Assembly: GCA_021802645.1 (NCBI GenBank)
Contig: JAJZRO010000011.1
Coordinates: 1-64,000 of the forward strand
DNA length: 64,000 nt
Source: Deltaproteobacteria bacterium
Lineage (GTDB): Bacteria; Desulfobacterota; Desulfobulbia; Desulfobulbales; Desulfurivibrionaceae
Direction of reading: 5' to 3'
The stretch's first letter is position 1. Every line of letters starts with the position of its first letter. Both the position numbers and the translations under genes were made by a program. The notes beneath the pieces were generated by a model, which saw only the letters and a list, made by a program, of their open reading frames with translations, was not told the DNA's origin and made no database searches. Below, one piece after another: positions 47,130 through 57,849 of the stretch.

Positions 47130-47636
47130 ATGAAACTGGAGATCACCCACGAGGTGCTGGTGGTGGGGCCGGATTTTCCCAAGAGCCGCGACTATGCCTT
47201 GCGCTTTTTTGCCAAGACCCCGCTGGTGCGCTACGATACGGTCACAGTTGATGAGGCAGCCTCCTGCCCGGCCACCCACCCCGATTTCTGGCCGCGGGTG
47301 GAGGCGGGGGTGCGCCAGAACCAGGAGGTGCTGCGCGACCTCATCGCTGAGTTAAAGGAGAGCGGGCTGCGCGGGCTCGATGACCTGCTCACCCTGTCCA
47401 AGGGCTACCAGAGCAAGCTTGTCCACACGGTGGCCCATCTGGTGGACGGTTTCTTCGGCATCGACACGGTCTTTTACAACCTGGCCGAGGATTCCCACGG
47501 CCTCTCGTCGCAGTTTCGCCCGGAGATTCTCGGCAACCCCGACGACTACTGGTTGCTGCGCATCCACGCCGAACTCCGGGTCAAGGAACGAGAATCGCTG
47601 GTCGCCTCGCTGCGTCGCTTCGAAACCGGAAAATAA
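47130..47636 (+). CDS. Conserved hypothetical protein
   Basis: A 168-residue soluble protein with no recognised domain, signal peptide or membrane helix. It is rich in acidic residues and aromatic patches (HLVDGFFGIDTVFYNLAEDSHG, in parts). A ribosome site GAGGAGGG precedes the ATG, and it follows the HAD gene closely, so the two are co-transcribed. The neighbouring minus-strand nickel genes may be unrelated. Function unknown. Confidence 0.75.
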   Translation: MKLEITHEVLVVGPDFPKSRDYALRFFAKTPLVRYDTVTVDEAASCPATHPDFWPRVEAGVRQNQEVLRDLIAELKESGLRGLDDLLTLSKGYQSKLVHTVAHLVDGFFGIDTVFYNLAEDSHGLSSQFRPEILGNPDDYWLLRIHAELRVKERESLVASLRRFETGK

Positions 47637-47638
47637 CG

Positions 47639-47908
47639 CTATTCGTGATGCTGGCCGTGCTCGTGGCCGTGGTGATGGTGGTGGCCGCCCGTGGCCGGGC
47701 CGCCCAACTTGACCAGCGCCTCGGAAAGCAGGGCATCGGCCTCGTGCATGATGCCGATCGCCTTGTCGATGAGCCCGGCCTCGGTAATGAGCCCTTCCTG
47801 CCGGGCCGCGTCCGCCCACTTCTTGAATTCGTGGGCATGGCCGTGGTTGTGCTCCAGCCAGTGCGGAATCAGCACCTGCAACTTCTCCTTGGTCGTCTTC
47901 TCGTCCAT
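47639..47908 (-). CDS. Histidine-rich metal-binding protein paired with CooT
   Basis: An 89-residue helical protein ending in a histidine tail (GGHHHHHGHEHGQHHE), which should bind nickel or a similar metal. More histidines occur near the start (EHNHGHAHEF). It begins one base after the CooT-like gene stop, so both are made together. This suggests a nickel storage or delivery pair for carbon monoxide dehydrogenase or hydrogenase, neither of which is in the window. Confidence 0.8.
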   Translation of the reverse strand: MDEKTTKEKLQVLIPHWLEHNHGHAHEFKKWADAARQEGLITEAGLIDKAIGIMHEADALLSEALVKLGGPATGGHHHHHGHEHGQHHE

Positions 47909-47909
47909 G

Positions 47910-48110
47910 TCAGTGGTCCTTGCAGGCTGCGAGCGTCACCGTGCCGCTCATGAAGTCGATGCGGGTCACCATGGCGTGGGGCACCACTTTGGGCGTCTCA
48001 AAGAGGGCGCTGACACTGACCCCTTCTTCCGTCACCTCCAGCAGCGAGGCATTGTCGAGGATCGTTTCCTGCTCGCCCGCTTTTTCTAGCACTACCCGCA
48101 TCTGGCACAT
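47910..48110 (-). CDS. CooT-family nickel-binding protein
   Basis: A 66-residue protein of the CooT family. Members bind nickel through the second-residue cysteine, seen here as MCQMRVVLEK, and fold as a small beta barrel. CooT helps nickel insertion into carbon monoxide dehydrogenase. The ATG follows GGGAGGAA. The gene is directly followed by a histidine-rich protein. This fits a Wood-Ljungdahl-capable organism and the RACo-like gene at 59006-60997. Confidence 0.88.
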   Translation of the reverse strand: MCQMRVVLEKAGEQETILDNASLLEVTEEGVSVSALFETPKVVPHAMVTRIDFMSGTVTLAACKDH

Positions 48111-48235
48111 ACCATTCCTCCCTGGCGTGGACTCTCGTTGCCCTGCGGCCCACCCTTGTGGTAGAGATACAAAAAAGCGGCGCGGCGCGCAATGGATTCC
48201 TGGGCCGCGCCGACGTCACCGAAAAGGGGGAAACC

Positions 48236-48637
48236 ATGCTCGTCGATCTTGCCCAGATCCGTCATCTGCTCACCACCAGCCGCACCATTGCGGTGGTGGG
48301 CCTCTCCCCCAAGGAGTCGCGGCCCAGCAATCAGGTGGCCCGCTACCTCATCAGCGCGGGTTTCCGGGTCTTCCCGGTCAACCCTGGCCAGGAGACGATT
48401 CTCGGCCTGCCCTGTTACCCGGACCTTGCCGCCATCCCCGAGTCGGTGGAGATCGTCGACATCTTCCGCAAACCAGAGGAGGTGGGGCCGGTGGTGGACG
48501 AGGCGATCAAGATCGGCGCCAAGGCGGTGTGGATGCAGGAGGGGATCGTCAACGAGGCCGCGGCCGCCAAGGCCAGAGCCGCCGGTCTGGTCGTGGTCAT
48601 GGACCGCTGCATCAAGATCGACCACCAGCACCTGTAG
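48236..48637 (+). CDS. CoA-binding Rossmann protein (YccU-like)
   Basis: A 133-residue single-domain CoA-binding protein. The motif VVGLSPKESRPSNQVARYL (near 24-42) and the later VDIFRKPEEV and WMQEGI match the succinyl-CoA synthetase-like CoA-binding fold. The longer frame is rejected because ATG 48236 follows AAGGGGG and matches the family start. Its role is unknown; it may sense CoA or acyl-CoA. It stands between divergent cooT and hisS. Confidence 0.9.
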   Translation: MLVDLAQIRHLLTTSRTIAVVGLSPKESRPSNQVARYLISAGFRVFPVNPGQETILGLPCYPDLAAIPESVEIVDIFRKPEEVGPVVDEAIKIGAKAVWMQEGIVNEAAAAKARAAGLVVVMDRCIKIDHQHL

Positions 48638-48766
48638 GCCATGCCGTCCGCCGTTGCCTTCCATCCCCTGTTGCCTTGACTTTTCGCGGCAAACGGGATA
48701 AAAAACCATCCTTTTGATTCCGCGCCATTTTGCGGCGCTGACCGACGTTCATTAAGGATTATTATC

Positions 48767-50044
48767 ATGCAGGCCCTGAAAGGCTTCAAGGATATCCTGC
48801 CCGACGAAAGCCCCACCTGGCAGTGGGTGGAGGCCACGGCCCGCTCGGTGTTCCACCGTTTCGGCTTCGGCGAGATCAAGGTGCCGATCCTGGAGAAGAC
48901 CGAGCTCTTTGCCCGCTCCATCGGCGAGGCCACCGACATCGTCGAAAAGGAGATGTACACCTTCATCGACCGCAACGGCGAGCAGATCACCATGCGGCCG
49001 GAGGGCACCGCTTCGGTCTTGCGCGCCTTTATCGAGCACAACCTCCAGGCGCGCCAGCCGCTGACCAAGCTCTACACCATCGGCCCGATGTTCCGCCACG
49101 AGCGGCCGCAGAAGGGGCGGCTCCGCCAGTTCCACCAGATGAGCGTCGAGGCCATCGGCTCCGACCACCCGCGCCTCGATGCCGAGATCATCGCCATGGC
49201 CTGGCAGCTCTTGGCCGAACTCGGCCTCTCCGCCTCGCTCCAGATCAACTCCCTGGGTTGCCCGGCCTGCCGGCCTGCCTACCGCCAGGCCCTGCTCGAC
49301 TTCCTCGCCGCCCGCCAGGACAAGGTGTGCGACGACTGCAAGCGGAGAAGCGCCACCAACCCCCTGCGGGTGCTCGACTGCAAGAGTGCCCATTGCCAGG
49401 AACAGTATCAGGGCGCGCCCATGATCCTCGACCATCTCTGCGCTGGCTGTGCGGAACACTTTGCCGCGGTGAAAAGCAGCCTCGACCAGCTCGGCATCCC
49501 TTACGGGGTGAACGGCTTCATGGTGCGGGGACTTGACTACTACACCCGCACCACCTTCGAGTTGCTTACCAATGCCCTCGGCGCCCAGAGCGCGGTCGGG
49601 GCCGGCGGCCGTTACGACGGCCTCATCGAGCAACTCGGCGGTCCCAAGCTGCCCGGCATCGGCTTTGCCATGGGCATGGAGCGCCTCACCCTGCTGCTGG
49701 AGCAGCAGAATGGCGGCGCGACCCCGAGCCAGGGAATCGACTGCTTCGTCGCCGCCCTCGGCGACGCGGCCCTCGAGCGCGCCTTTTCGCTCCTTCATGC
49801 CCTGCGGGGTAAAGGAGTGAAAGCAGCCATGGACCTCGAGGGCAAAAGCCTGAAGAGCCAGATGAAGCAGGCCGACCGCCTGCAGGCCCGCTACACCCTC
49901 ATCCTCGGCGAGGAGGAACTGGCCAAGGGCGAGGCAATGCTGCGCGACATGGCCACCAAAGCGCAAGAAAACATCTCCATGAGCGCGGACAACGCGGCCA
50001 TGGCCACCACGATATTGACGAAAATCCATCCAGAGCAGAAATAA
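48767..50044 (+). CDS. hisS: Histidyl-tRNA synthetase
   Basis: A 425-residue class II synthetase that charges tRNA-His. It shows KGFKDILP at the start, the motif-2 region [17 protein letters not shown], the histidine-binding [11 protein letters not shown], and GGRYDGL before motif 3 ([11 protein letters not shown]). A carboxy-terminal anticodon domain follows. An AAGGATT site precedes the ATG. It is followed 11 bases later by aspS, a common pairing. Confidence 0.98.
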   Translation: MQALKGFKDILPDESPTWQWVEATARSVFHRFGFGEIKVPILEKTELFARSIGEATDIVEKEMYTFIDRNGEQITMRPEGTASVLRAFIEHNLQARQPLTKLYTIGPMFRHERPQKGRLRQFHQMSVEAIGSDHPRLDAEIIAMAWQLLAELGLSASLQINSLGCPACRPAYRQALLDFLAARQDKVCDDCKRRSATNPLRVLDCKSAHCQEQYQGAPMILDHLCAGCAEHFAAVKSSLDQLGIPYGVNGFMVRGLDYYTRTTFELLTNALGAQSAVGAGGRYDGLIEQLGGPKLPGIGFAMGMERLTLLLEQQNGGATPSQGIDCFVAALGDAALERAFSLLHALRGKGVKAAMDLEGKSLKSQMKQADRLQARYTLILGEEELAKGEAMLRDMATKAQENISMSADNAAMATTILTKIHPEQK

Positions 50045-50055
50045 AGGAGCCCCAT

Positions 50056-51840
<1,785 letters not shown>

Positions 51841-51920
51841 GAAAGGCAAAAGGGAGAAATCAAAAGGCAAAAAGGGCGGACTGTTTTTACTTTTGACTTT
51901 TGCCCCTTGCCTTTTGCCTT
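51841..51920. repeat. AT-rich hairpin repeat, copy A
   Basis: About 80 bases filling the gap between convergent aspS and the HEAT-repeat gene. The left arm is built of GGCAAAAG and ATCAAAAG units and the right arm of their complements (CTTTTGAC, CTTTTGCC). The centre starts AAAAAGGGCGGACTG. It can fold into one long hairpin and may end transcription from both sides. Copies B, C and D are related. Confidence 0.8.
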
Positions 51921-51925
51921 CGCCG

Positions 51926-52318
51926 TCAGGCGCCTAGGTAGTCGCCCACGATCTCCCGGATCTGCGGCTCGGAATCGTTGCGAAGCGTTGCCAGCAGAGC
52001 CAGTGATTCCGGGGTGTTGATGAGGCCGAGGATGTTGGCCGCCTCGCCGCGAATCCAGGGGATGGGCTCGGTGAGGAGCGCCTTAAGGGAGGGAATGGCC
52101 AGGATCACCTCATTGGGCCGTTCTTCCCGCATCGTCTCGAAGAGCACCGCCACCCCCACCCGCACCATGAAACGCTCGTCGCGCAGCAAGCCCCCCGTCA
52201 GGCGGTAGAGACTCGGGTCCTGACGCACCATGGCCATGATGTTTTCCACGTGGCCCATTTCGAGGAAGTCGGCCATCACCTGCCGCAGTTCCTGATCCGC
52301 TGCTGTTTCCTTTTCCAT
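51926..52318 (-). CDS. HEAT-repeat-like small protein
   Basis: A 130-residue all-helical protein. The repeats ALLTEPIPWIRGEAANILGLI and ALLATLRNDSEPQIREIVGDYL (each broken here by a short spacer) match HEAT/PBS-lyase-type repeats. Such small proteins mediate protein-protein contacts. The ATG follows GGAGGGCG. It stands alone, convergent with aspS. The partner is unknown. Confidence 0.82.
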   Translation of the reverse strand: MEKETAADQELRQVMADFLEMGHVENIMAMVRQDPSLYRLTGGLLRDERFMVRVGVAVLFETMREERPNEVILAIPSLKALLTEPIPWIRGEAANILGLINTPESLALLATLRNDSEPQIREIVGDYLGA

Positions 52319-52665
52319 ACGCGCCCTCCACGCTTGGCCCCCTGTCTCATACCGATTTTACGCCGTCGCTGTCAACCCTCTTATGGTCATGCCTTTTCCG
52401 TTGCCGCGACCCCACCGGTTGGGATCATAGCGTCATAGTCATCACACCCCAATCTCGTTTCATGGTCCATGGTGGCTGCACCACAGTGTAGCACCCGCGC
52501 AATGAATGGTTAAGTGCTTCGTTTTATTCTTAACCACTTGTTTTTTTTGTTACTTTATCTTGACATTGGCGTTCCTATATTGCGAGATTGTCACAAGGGG
52601 AGCAGCCGACACGGATCGTGGCGGCGTTTTAGGTGGTTTTCACCAACAGAGAGAGGAGAACACGC
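52319..52665. promoter_or_regulatory. Upstream region of the cytochrome operon
   Basis: 347 bases between the divergent HEAT gene and the decaheme cytochrome. The right half is AT-rich and holds an inverted repeat TGGTTAAG (52507-52514)/CTTAACCA (52529-52536) and a nearby AAGTG/CACTT. A TTGACA (52560) and TATATT (52576) are only ten bases apart, so not a normal promoter pair. No gene is seen. Confidence 0.45.
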
Positions 52666-53577
52666 ATGCAACACACCATCTTGCGACGTCTGCGGACGTA
52701 CGCCCGGAAAACGGCCATGGGATTGGGAGCGGCCGGGGCGATTGCGGTGCTGGCCGGGGCGACACCGGCAACCTCCGCCACTGGGGGGGCGCCCTGCGCC
52801 GACTGCCACGACAAAGCAGTTGCCGCCTTCGAATCCTCCTTCCACGCCAAAATCTGGCAGGGCGCCAACGGCTGCCCATCCTGCCACGGAACAACTGATC
52901 AGCACCTGAACGATCCCTCCAAGAAAACCATCATCTCCTTCAGCAAAGACGGCGGCCGCACTGCCGAGGAACTCTCCAAGCAGTGCCTCGAGTGTCATCA
53001 AAAAACATCCGCTCAGCTGGCCATGTGGGACATGGGCGCGCACAAGAAGAATGATGTCGCCTGCGTTTCCTGCCACAAAATCCATCAACCCCGTCCGGCC
53101 GTCAACCAGCCGACCGTCTGCTTCACCTGCCACCGGGATGTGCGTTCCGATGCCAACAAGATGTCGCACCACCCGATCATCGAGGGCAAGGTCAAGTGTT
53201 CTGACTGCCACAATCCCCACGGCACCCTGTCGAAGCACATGATCAATGCCGAAAGCGTCAACCAGCTCTGCTACAAATGCCATGCCGACAAGCGTGGCCC
53301 CTGGATATGGGAACACCCCCCGGTGGAGGAAAACTGCGCCATCTGCCACACCCCCCATGGCAGTCGGCATGAAACGCTGCTGGTGGATAAGGTGGTTAAC
53401 CTTTGCGAGGATTGTCATGACATTGAAGGCGCTGGAACCCATGAAAGTGCGGTCAACACTGCAGCCAACATGTTCAGTGCCGCAAGCAGTTCAAAGCGCG
53501 TTTCTGCCCGTGGTTGTATCGAGTGCCATCATGCGATCCATGGCTCCTCCAACTTCAAACGATCCTTCACTCGATAA
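52666..53577 (+). CDS. Decaheme c-type cytochrome (MtrA/DmsE-like)
   Basis: A 303-residue exported cytochrome with ten CXXCH heme sites: CADCH, CPSCH, CLECH, CVSCH, CFTCH, CSDCH, CYKCH, CAICH, CEDCH and CIECH. A signal segment (GLGAAGAIAVLAGATPATSA) precedes them. Ten hemes and this length match the MtrA/DmsE family, which threads through an MtrB barrel to carry electrons across the outer membrane. The MtrB-type gene follows 12 bases later. The ATG follows GAGAGGAG. Electron source and final acceptor are not shown by the sequence. Confidence 0.95.
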   Translation: MQHTILRRLRTYARKTAMGLGAAGAIAVLAGATPATSATGGAPCADCHDKAVAAFESSFHAKIWQGANGCPSCHGTTDQHLNDPSKKTIISFSKDGGRTAEELSKQCLECHQKTSAQLAMWDMGAHKKNDVACVSCHKIHQPRPAVNQPTVCFTCHRDVRSDANKMSHHPIIEGKVKCSDCHNPHGTLSKHMINAESVNQLCYKCHADKRGPWIWEHPPVEENCAICHTPHGSRHETLLVDKVVNLCEDCHDIEGAGTHESAVNTAANMFSAASSSKRVSARGCIECHHAIHGSSNFKRSFTR

Positions 53578-53589
53578 AGGAGGCAGGCA

Positions 53590-55647
53590 ATGAAAAAGAA
53601 AGTCTATTCTGCGATGATCTTGCTGTCGCTTGCCTCGCCGGCCCTGGCGGCTGCGACCGAGGACCAGACTGAAGCACATGGCACGATCGAGATCGGCGGA
53701 CAAGCAGTCCACACAAATGGCGACAAGGCCCGTTTTCAGGAATTCCGCGACGTGGATGACAGTATCTTCGGCGCGATGCAGCTCGAGGTCCAGAAAGGGG
53801 CATATCACTTCCAGTTTGATGCGGATAAAGTCGGACAAGATGATCAATCCTATTATCTCCAGGGGGGAGAGTACGGTAATTTCAAGTATAAATTCAACTA
53901 TTCCGACTTCACCCATAATTACGGCTTTGATGCCGTCTCTCCGGCAACAGGGATTGGGACAACCCGCCTCGTTTTCCCGCTTCCTGCCACCGCGGCGGCA
54001 ACGCCGGTGTCGCAATGGAGCCGTTTCGACTATTCGGTGGATCACAAGAGCTATGGCGGCGAGTTCGAACTGTCGCTCCATTCCCCCTTCTATGTCAAGG
54101 CCGGGGTTGAACGACGCGAAGACAGCGGTTCCCGGCCATATAGCGCCTACTTGCGAGATGTTGCGACTGCCAATAGGGGCCCTGCCGAGATACCGGAACC
54201 CATTTCCACCACCACCGACACCCTGAACCTGAAGGCCGGCTATCTGGGAAAAAATATTTCCGCCTCGCTTGCGGGCATGATCAGTTCGTTCAGCAATGAC
54301 AATAAGTTCCTGTATTACGATGACTTGGCTGGCGCGGCGGCCGTAAGCACCACGGTCGATAGGACTGAGGCCTTTGCCCCGGACAACGACTATAAAAAAG
54401 TGGCGGCTGACCTCGCCTGGCGCGATCTTCCGCTGAAATCCGTGTTGGCCATCGACGGGAGCTATGCCCATTTGACCAACAGTTATTCAACGGCCGACCT
54501 CAACCTCAATGGCACCACCTGGGCCGGCGCGTCGGGGTTTACTTCGTTGAACCGGACGACCTTTGATGGCGACATTGATTACACATCTGCCTCTGTCGCC
54601 CTGGCCTCCAACCCCATAGACAAATTGGACACCAAGATCTATTACCGCTACCTCGACCGGGACAACAAATCCAGCATCATCTCCTATGACTCCGGCAATA
54701 CCGACAACACGGATCGCCTCATGAGTTATGAGAAGAACGATACGGGAATCGATGCCGGCTACCGTCTGCCCCAGAAAACGCGGCTGGAGGCAGGGTACGA
54801 ATATCTGAAATTAAACCGTTCGACACCCGAGGGAGACGGAATTCCCGCGAACTCGACCACAGATAATTCTGTGTATGTGGGGGTTAAGAACAGCGCGCTC
54901 GATTGGTTGACGGCCAAAGTGCGCTATAAACACCTGAAGCGCGATTCCGATACCATAAATACCGCTGAAACCCCCTTTTACTACCAGGATCAATCCCGCA
55001 ATGAGTGGATGGTGGGCTTTGATCTCGCTCCGGTGGACACCCTCGATCTCGGTCTGGATTATACCTATAAGCGCATCGATTATGATGCCTCCGTTGACAG
55101 TCGCCAAGACGACAAGCGGCATAGTGTCTATCTCGATGCGACCTGGCGCCCCAGCAAGAGGGCGACCCTATCAGGCTTTGTTGGCTACGAAACCGTCAAG
55201 ACCGATACCAACCGGGTTGCCAACAGTACGACCACGAACAGCGCGACGCTGACAACCTCGCCCTATTCCCAACAGAATGACGATGACTTTTGGAGTTACG
55301 GTCTTGCCGCCAGGGTTGCGGCCACGGAAAAATTAACCCTTGATTTCTCGTGGCAGCATCAAAGATCTGACGGACAGGTTGATTTCAGTAACCCCAATTT
55401 CCTGGCCAATACCGCGTCGGACGACTACACCAAAAAGACCTTGGAGGCCAAGGCCACCTATGCCTTTGATCCCAAGTTTAAAATGACTCTGGGATACCTG
55501 TACGAGAGGTTTACCTACGAAGACGTCAATTACACCGGTTTTCAATACCAGCCGGTTGCCGCAAACCAGACATTCTACAGCGGGCTGTATGCAGCCCAGA
55601 ACTACGATGCCAATGTCGTTTACGTGATGGCGGCCTACGGATTCTAA
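53590..55647 (+). CDS. MtrB/PioB-type outer-membrane beta-barrel protein
   Basis: A 685-residue predicted barrel. A signal peptide (MKKKVYSAMILLSLASPALA) is followed by a region with repeating amphipathic strands such as YLQGGEYGNFKYKFNYSDF and DTLNLKAGYLGKN. It ends in the outer-membrane signature AAYGF. Size, strand pattern and the adjacent decaheme gene identify it as the sheath protein of a porin-cytochrome conduit. It lacks the CXXC found at the start of some MtrB proteins. No extracellular cytochrome gene follows. Confidence 0.9.
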   Translation: MKKKVYSAMILLSLASPALAAATEDQTEAHGTIEIGGQAVHTNGDKARFQEFRDVDDSIFGAMQLEVQKGAYHFQFDADKVGQDDQSYYLQGGEYGNFKYKFNYSDFTHNYGFDAVSPATGIGTTRLVFPLPATAAATPVSQWSRFDYSVDHKSYGGEFELSLHSPFYVKAGVERREDSGSRPYSAYLRDVATANRGPAEIPEPISTTTDTLNLKAGYLGKNISASLAGMISSFSNDNKFLYYDDLAGAAAVSTTVDRTEAFAPDNDYKKVAADLAWRDLPLKSVLAIDGSYAHLTNSYSTADLNLNGTTWAGASGFTSLNRTTFDGDIDYTSASVALASNPIDKLDTKIYYRYLDRDNKSSIISYDSGNTDNTDRLMSYEKNDTGIDAGYRLPQKTRLEAGYEYLKLNRSTPEGDGIPANSTTDNSVYVGVKNSALDWLTAKVRYKHLKRDSDTINTAETPFYYQDQSRNEWMVGFDLAPVDTLDLGLDYTYKRIDYDASVDSRQDDKRHSVYLDATWRPSKRATLSGFVGYETVKTDTNRVANSTTTNSATLTTSPYSQQNDDDFWSYGLAARVAATEKLTLDFSWQHQRSDGQVDFSNPNFLANTASDDYTKKTLEAKATYAFDPKFKMTLGYLYERFTYEDVNYTGFQYQPVAANQTFYSGLYAAQNYDANVVYVMAAYGF

Positions 55648-55680
55648 CGGAACCCAACCGGGAAATTTGAATGCAAGGAA

Positions 55681-55715
55681 GGGGGTGCCCGCTCGGGCAT
55701 CCCCTTTCATTTTCT
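55681..55715 (+). terminator. Rho-independent terminator of the cytochrome-porin operon
   Basis: GGGGGTGCCCG (55681-55691) pairs with CGGGCATCCCC (55694-55704) with one G-U pair, followed by TTTCATTTT. Confidence 0.8.
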
Positions 55716-55749
55716 TGCTATTTTTTCCCATCCTGCTACGTTATGCCCC

Positions 55750-56301
55750 ATGACTGCCCGGCACTTTGACCCGCTCAACGACCGGCTGAGCCGCGATATA
55801 CGCAACGAACTCTCCAGGGCCTTTGCCGTGGCAGCGGCGGAAAAAACCCTGGCCCCGGCGGCACTGGCGGCAGAACGGTTTCGGACCATGGATCTTGCGC
55901 CGGTGTACGAGGCGTACATTGCCGACCGACTGACCCGCTACCAGCAGGCACTTCAGGCCTTTGCCGCCGACCGCGTGCAAGATGCCTTCTCGCGCGCCTT
56001 GGTGCTCTGGGACCTCGGCCTCTTTTTCGAGGTGCATGAAATCATCGAGCATGCCTGGCACCATGCCCGGGGGGCGGAAAGAGAGATTCTCCAGGCGATG
56101 ATCCGGGCGGCCGGCATGTACATCAAGCTCGCCATGGGCCAGCCGGAGGCGGCAAGAAAAATGGCGGCCAAGGCGGTGACGGCCCTGGAACACCATCGCT
56201 CGCGGGTGCCCACCAACCTGCCGCTCGACCGCCTGCTCGCCGCCCTCAAAACCTTTGATGCGCAGCCACCCAAACTGTATCAACCCCAAGGGAGCCTCTG
56301 A
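55750..56301 (+). CDS. DUF309-family protein
   Basis: A 183-residue all-helical protein. The segment LWDLGLFFEVHEIIEHAW with the following LQAMIRAAGMYIKLAMGQ matches the DUF309 signature (FFEAHE...W...). The conserved Glu and His may form a metal site. It is the first of several closely spaced plus-strand genes. Function unknown. Confidence 0.85.
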   Translation: MTARHFDPLNDRLSRDIRNELSRAFAVAAAEKTLAPAALAAERFRTMDLAPVYEAYIADRLTRYQQALQAFAADRVQDAFSRALVLWDLGLFFEVHEIIEHAWHHARGAEREILQAMIRAAGMYIKLAMGQPEAARKMAAKAVTALEHHRSRVPTNLPLDRLLAALKTFDAQPPKLYQPQGSL

Positions 56302-56303
56302 CC

Positions 56304-56807
56304 ATGCCGCCGCCGTTACTTGACCCCTTCACCCCGCTCTTTTGGCTGCGTGTCGGCGTCGCCTTTCTCTGCGGCGGCATCATCGGCCTCGACCGCCAGT
56401 TGCGCGGCAAACCCGCCGGCATCCGCACCAGTATCCTCATTTGCCTCGGCACCGAGGTCTTTGTCAGCCTGGGCCATCTGCTCTCCTTCGACCACGGCAC
56501 CGACCCCAGCCGGGTGATAGGCCAGGTGGTCACCGGTATCGGCTTCCTCGGCGCCGGCGTCATTATGGCCCGGGAGGGGCTGGTGCACGGCGTCACCTCG
56601 GCCGCGGTGATCTGGGTGCTGGCCGCCATCGGTTCGGCCATCGGCCTCGGCTATGAACGAGGCGCCATCGCCCTCTCCATCATGGCCGTTGTCGTACTGA
56701 CCGGCATGGAGCTGCTCGAAAGCCGGGTTCTGCACCTGCGCGAAGAGACGCACATAGAGCTGCCGTTTCGACGGCGCCACGACGATCATCCTCTCGACCA
56801 CCCCTAA
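56304..56807 (+). CDS. MgtC/SapB-family membrane protein
   Basis: A 167-residue protein with four or five membrane helices. GIIGLDRQLRGKPAGIRTSIL and GIGFLGAGVIM are the MgtC family landmarks. Family members affect magnesium homeostasis or F1F0-ATPase activity. The short length and missing carboxy-terminal ACT domain mark it as the SapB-like subgroup. It follows the DUF309 gene by two bases, so the two are co-translated. Confidence 0.9.
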   Translation: MPPPLLDPFTPLFWLRVGVAFLCGGIIGLDRQLRGKPAGIRTSILICLGTEVFVSLGHLLSFDHGTDPSRVIGQVVTGIGFLGAGVIMAREGLVHGVTSAAVIWVLAAIGSAIGLGYERGAIALSIMAVVVLTGMELLESRVLHLREETHIELPFRRRHDDHPLDHP

Positions 56808-56829
56808 TCCCAACCCGAACCAGGAAGCC

Positions 56830-57849
56830 ATGTCCGACGCCAATCTGCCGCCCTTTGTCCGCCTGCTGCTCGACCCTCAAAGCTATCCCCACCCGGCCGC
56901 CGAGGTGAAGCTGGTCCAGACCCATATCTCCTACGTCTTCCTGGCCGGCGACTTTGTCTACAAGTTCAAGAAGCCGGTGAATTTCGGCTTTCTCGACTTC
57001 ACCACCCTGGAAAAACGCAAGCACTTCTGCGAACAGGAGCTGCTGCTCAACCGCCGCCTCTGCCCGGACCTCTATCTCGGCACCGTGGCGGTGAACGAAC
57101 AGCACGGCACCCTGGCCTTAAACGGCACCGGGGAGCCGGTGGAATACGGCGTCAAGATGGCGCGGATGCCGGAAGAGGGGATGATGGCCAACTTCATCGC
57201 CAGCGGCAGGCTCGATCGGGCGATGATCGACCGCATCGTCGCCATTCTGGTGCCGTTTTACCAGCAGGCGGACGGCGGGGAGGATATCCGCCAGTTCGGC
57301 ACTGCCCAGGCGGTGAGTGTCAACGTGCTGGAGAACTTCGAGCAGACCCAAGGGTTCATCGGCTGCCCGTCGCTGAACCAGCAGCAGTTCGACACCATCA
57401 GCACCTATGCCAAGGGGGTGCTCGCCCAGGAGGCGCGTTTTGATGCGCGCATCGCCGCCGGCCGCATCCGCGACTGCCACGGCGACCTCTACTCCGCCAA
57501 CATCTGTTTCGATGGCGACAAGGTCCACATCTTCGACTGCATCGAATTCAACCAGCGCTTCCGCTACTGCGATGTGGCGAGCGACGTGGCCTTCCTGGCC
57601 ATGGACCTCGATTACCACGGTCTCGCCGACCTCTCCCGCTTCTTCATCGACTCCTTTGTGACCAAGTCGGGCGATACCGGACTTGCCGGCATGCTCAACT
57701 TCTACAAGTGCTATCGGGCCTATGTGCGGGGCAAGATCAACCTCTTCACCGCCCATGCGCCGGAGGTGGACAGCGCCACCAAGGCGAAGTGCTTCGAGAT
57801 GGCGGGGAAATACTTTACCCTGGCGGAGCGTTATGCCACGGCCGGCTGA
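56830..57849 (+). CDS. Aminoglycoside phosphotransferase-fold kinase
   Basis: A 339-residue APH-fold protein. The catalytic loop is CHGDLYSANIC with H217 to L220, and the metal-binding motif FDCIEF follows. The amino-terminal lobe contains KFKKPVNFGFLDF. In many bacteria this domain is the first half of a single protein whose second half is a P-loop kinase. Here the P-loop gene starts 17 bases before the end of this one, in another frame. The substrate is unknown; antibiotic resistance should not be assumed. Confidence 0.85.
   Translation: MSDANLPPFVRLLLDPQSYPHPAAEVKLVQTHISYVFLAGDFVYKFKKPVNFGFLDFTTLEKRKHFCEQELLLNRRLCPDLYLGTVAVNEQHGTLALNGTGEPVEYGVKMARMPEEGMMANFIASGRLDRAMIDRIVAILVPFYQQADGGEDIRQFGTAQAVSVNVLENFEQTQGFIGCPSLNQQQFDTISTYAKGVLAQEARFDARIAAGRIRDCHGDLYSANICFDGDKVHIFDCIEFNQRFRYCDVASDVAFLAMDLDYHGLADLSRFFIDSFVTKSGDTGLAGMLNFYKCYRAYVRGKINLFTAHAPEVDSATKAKCFEMAGKYFTLAERYATAG

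Noticed and set aside
48179-48211. A GC-only inverted repeat (GGCGCGGC/GCCGCGCC) before the CoA-binding protein gene as a terminator or riboswitch
   Set aside because: It has no T run and no conserved riboswitch sequence, and such stems arise often by chance in GC-rich DNA.
52560-52581. TTGACA and TATATT before the decaheme cytochrome
   Set aside because: The boxes are only ten bases apart, too close for a sigma70 promoter.
56830-57849. Aminoglycoside resistance gene
   Set aside because: Only the APH fold and its catalytic loop are visible. The pairing with a P-loop kinase marks a widespread housekeeping family, not a resistance determinant.
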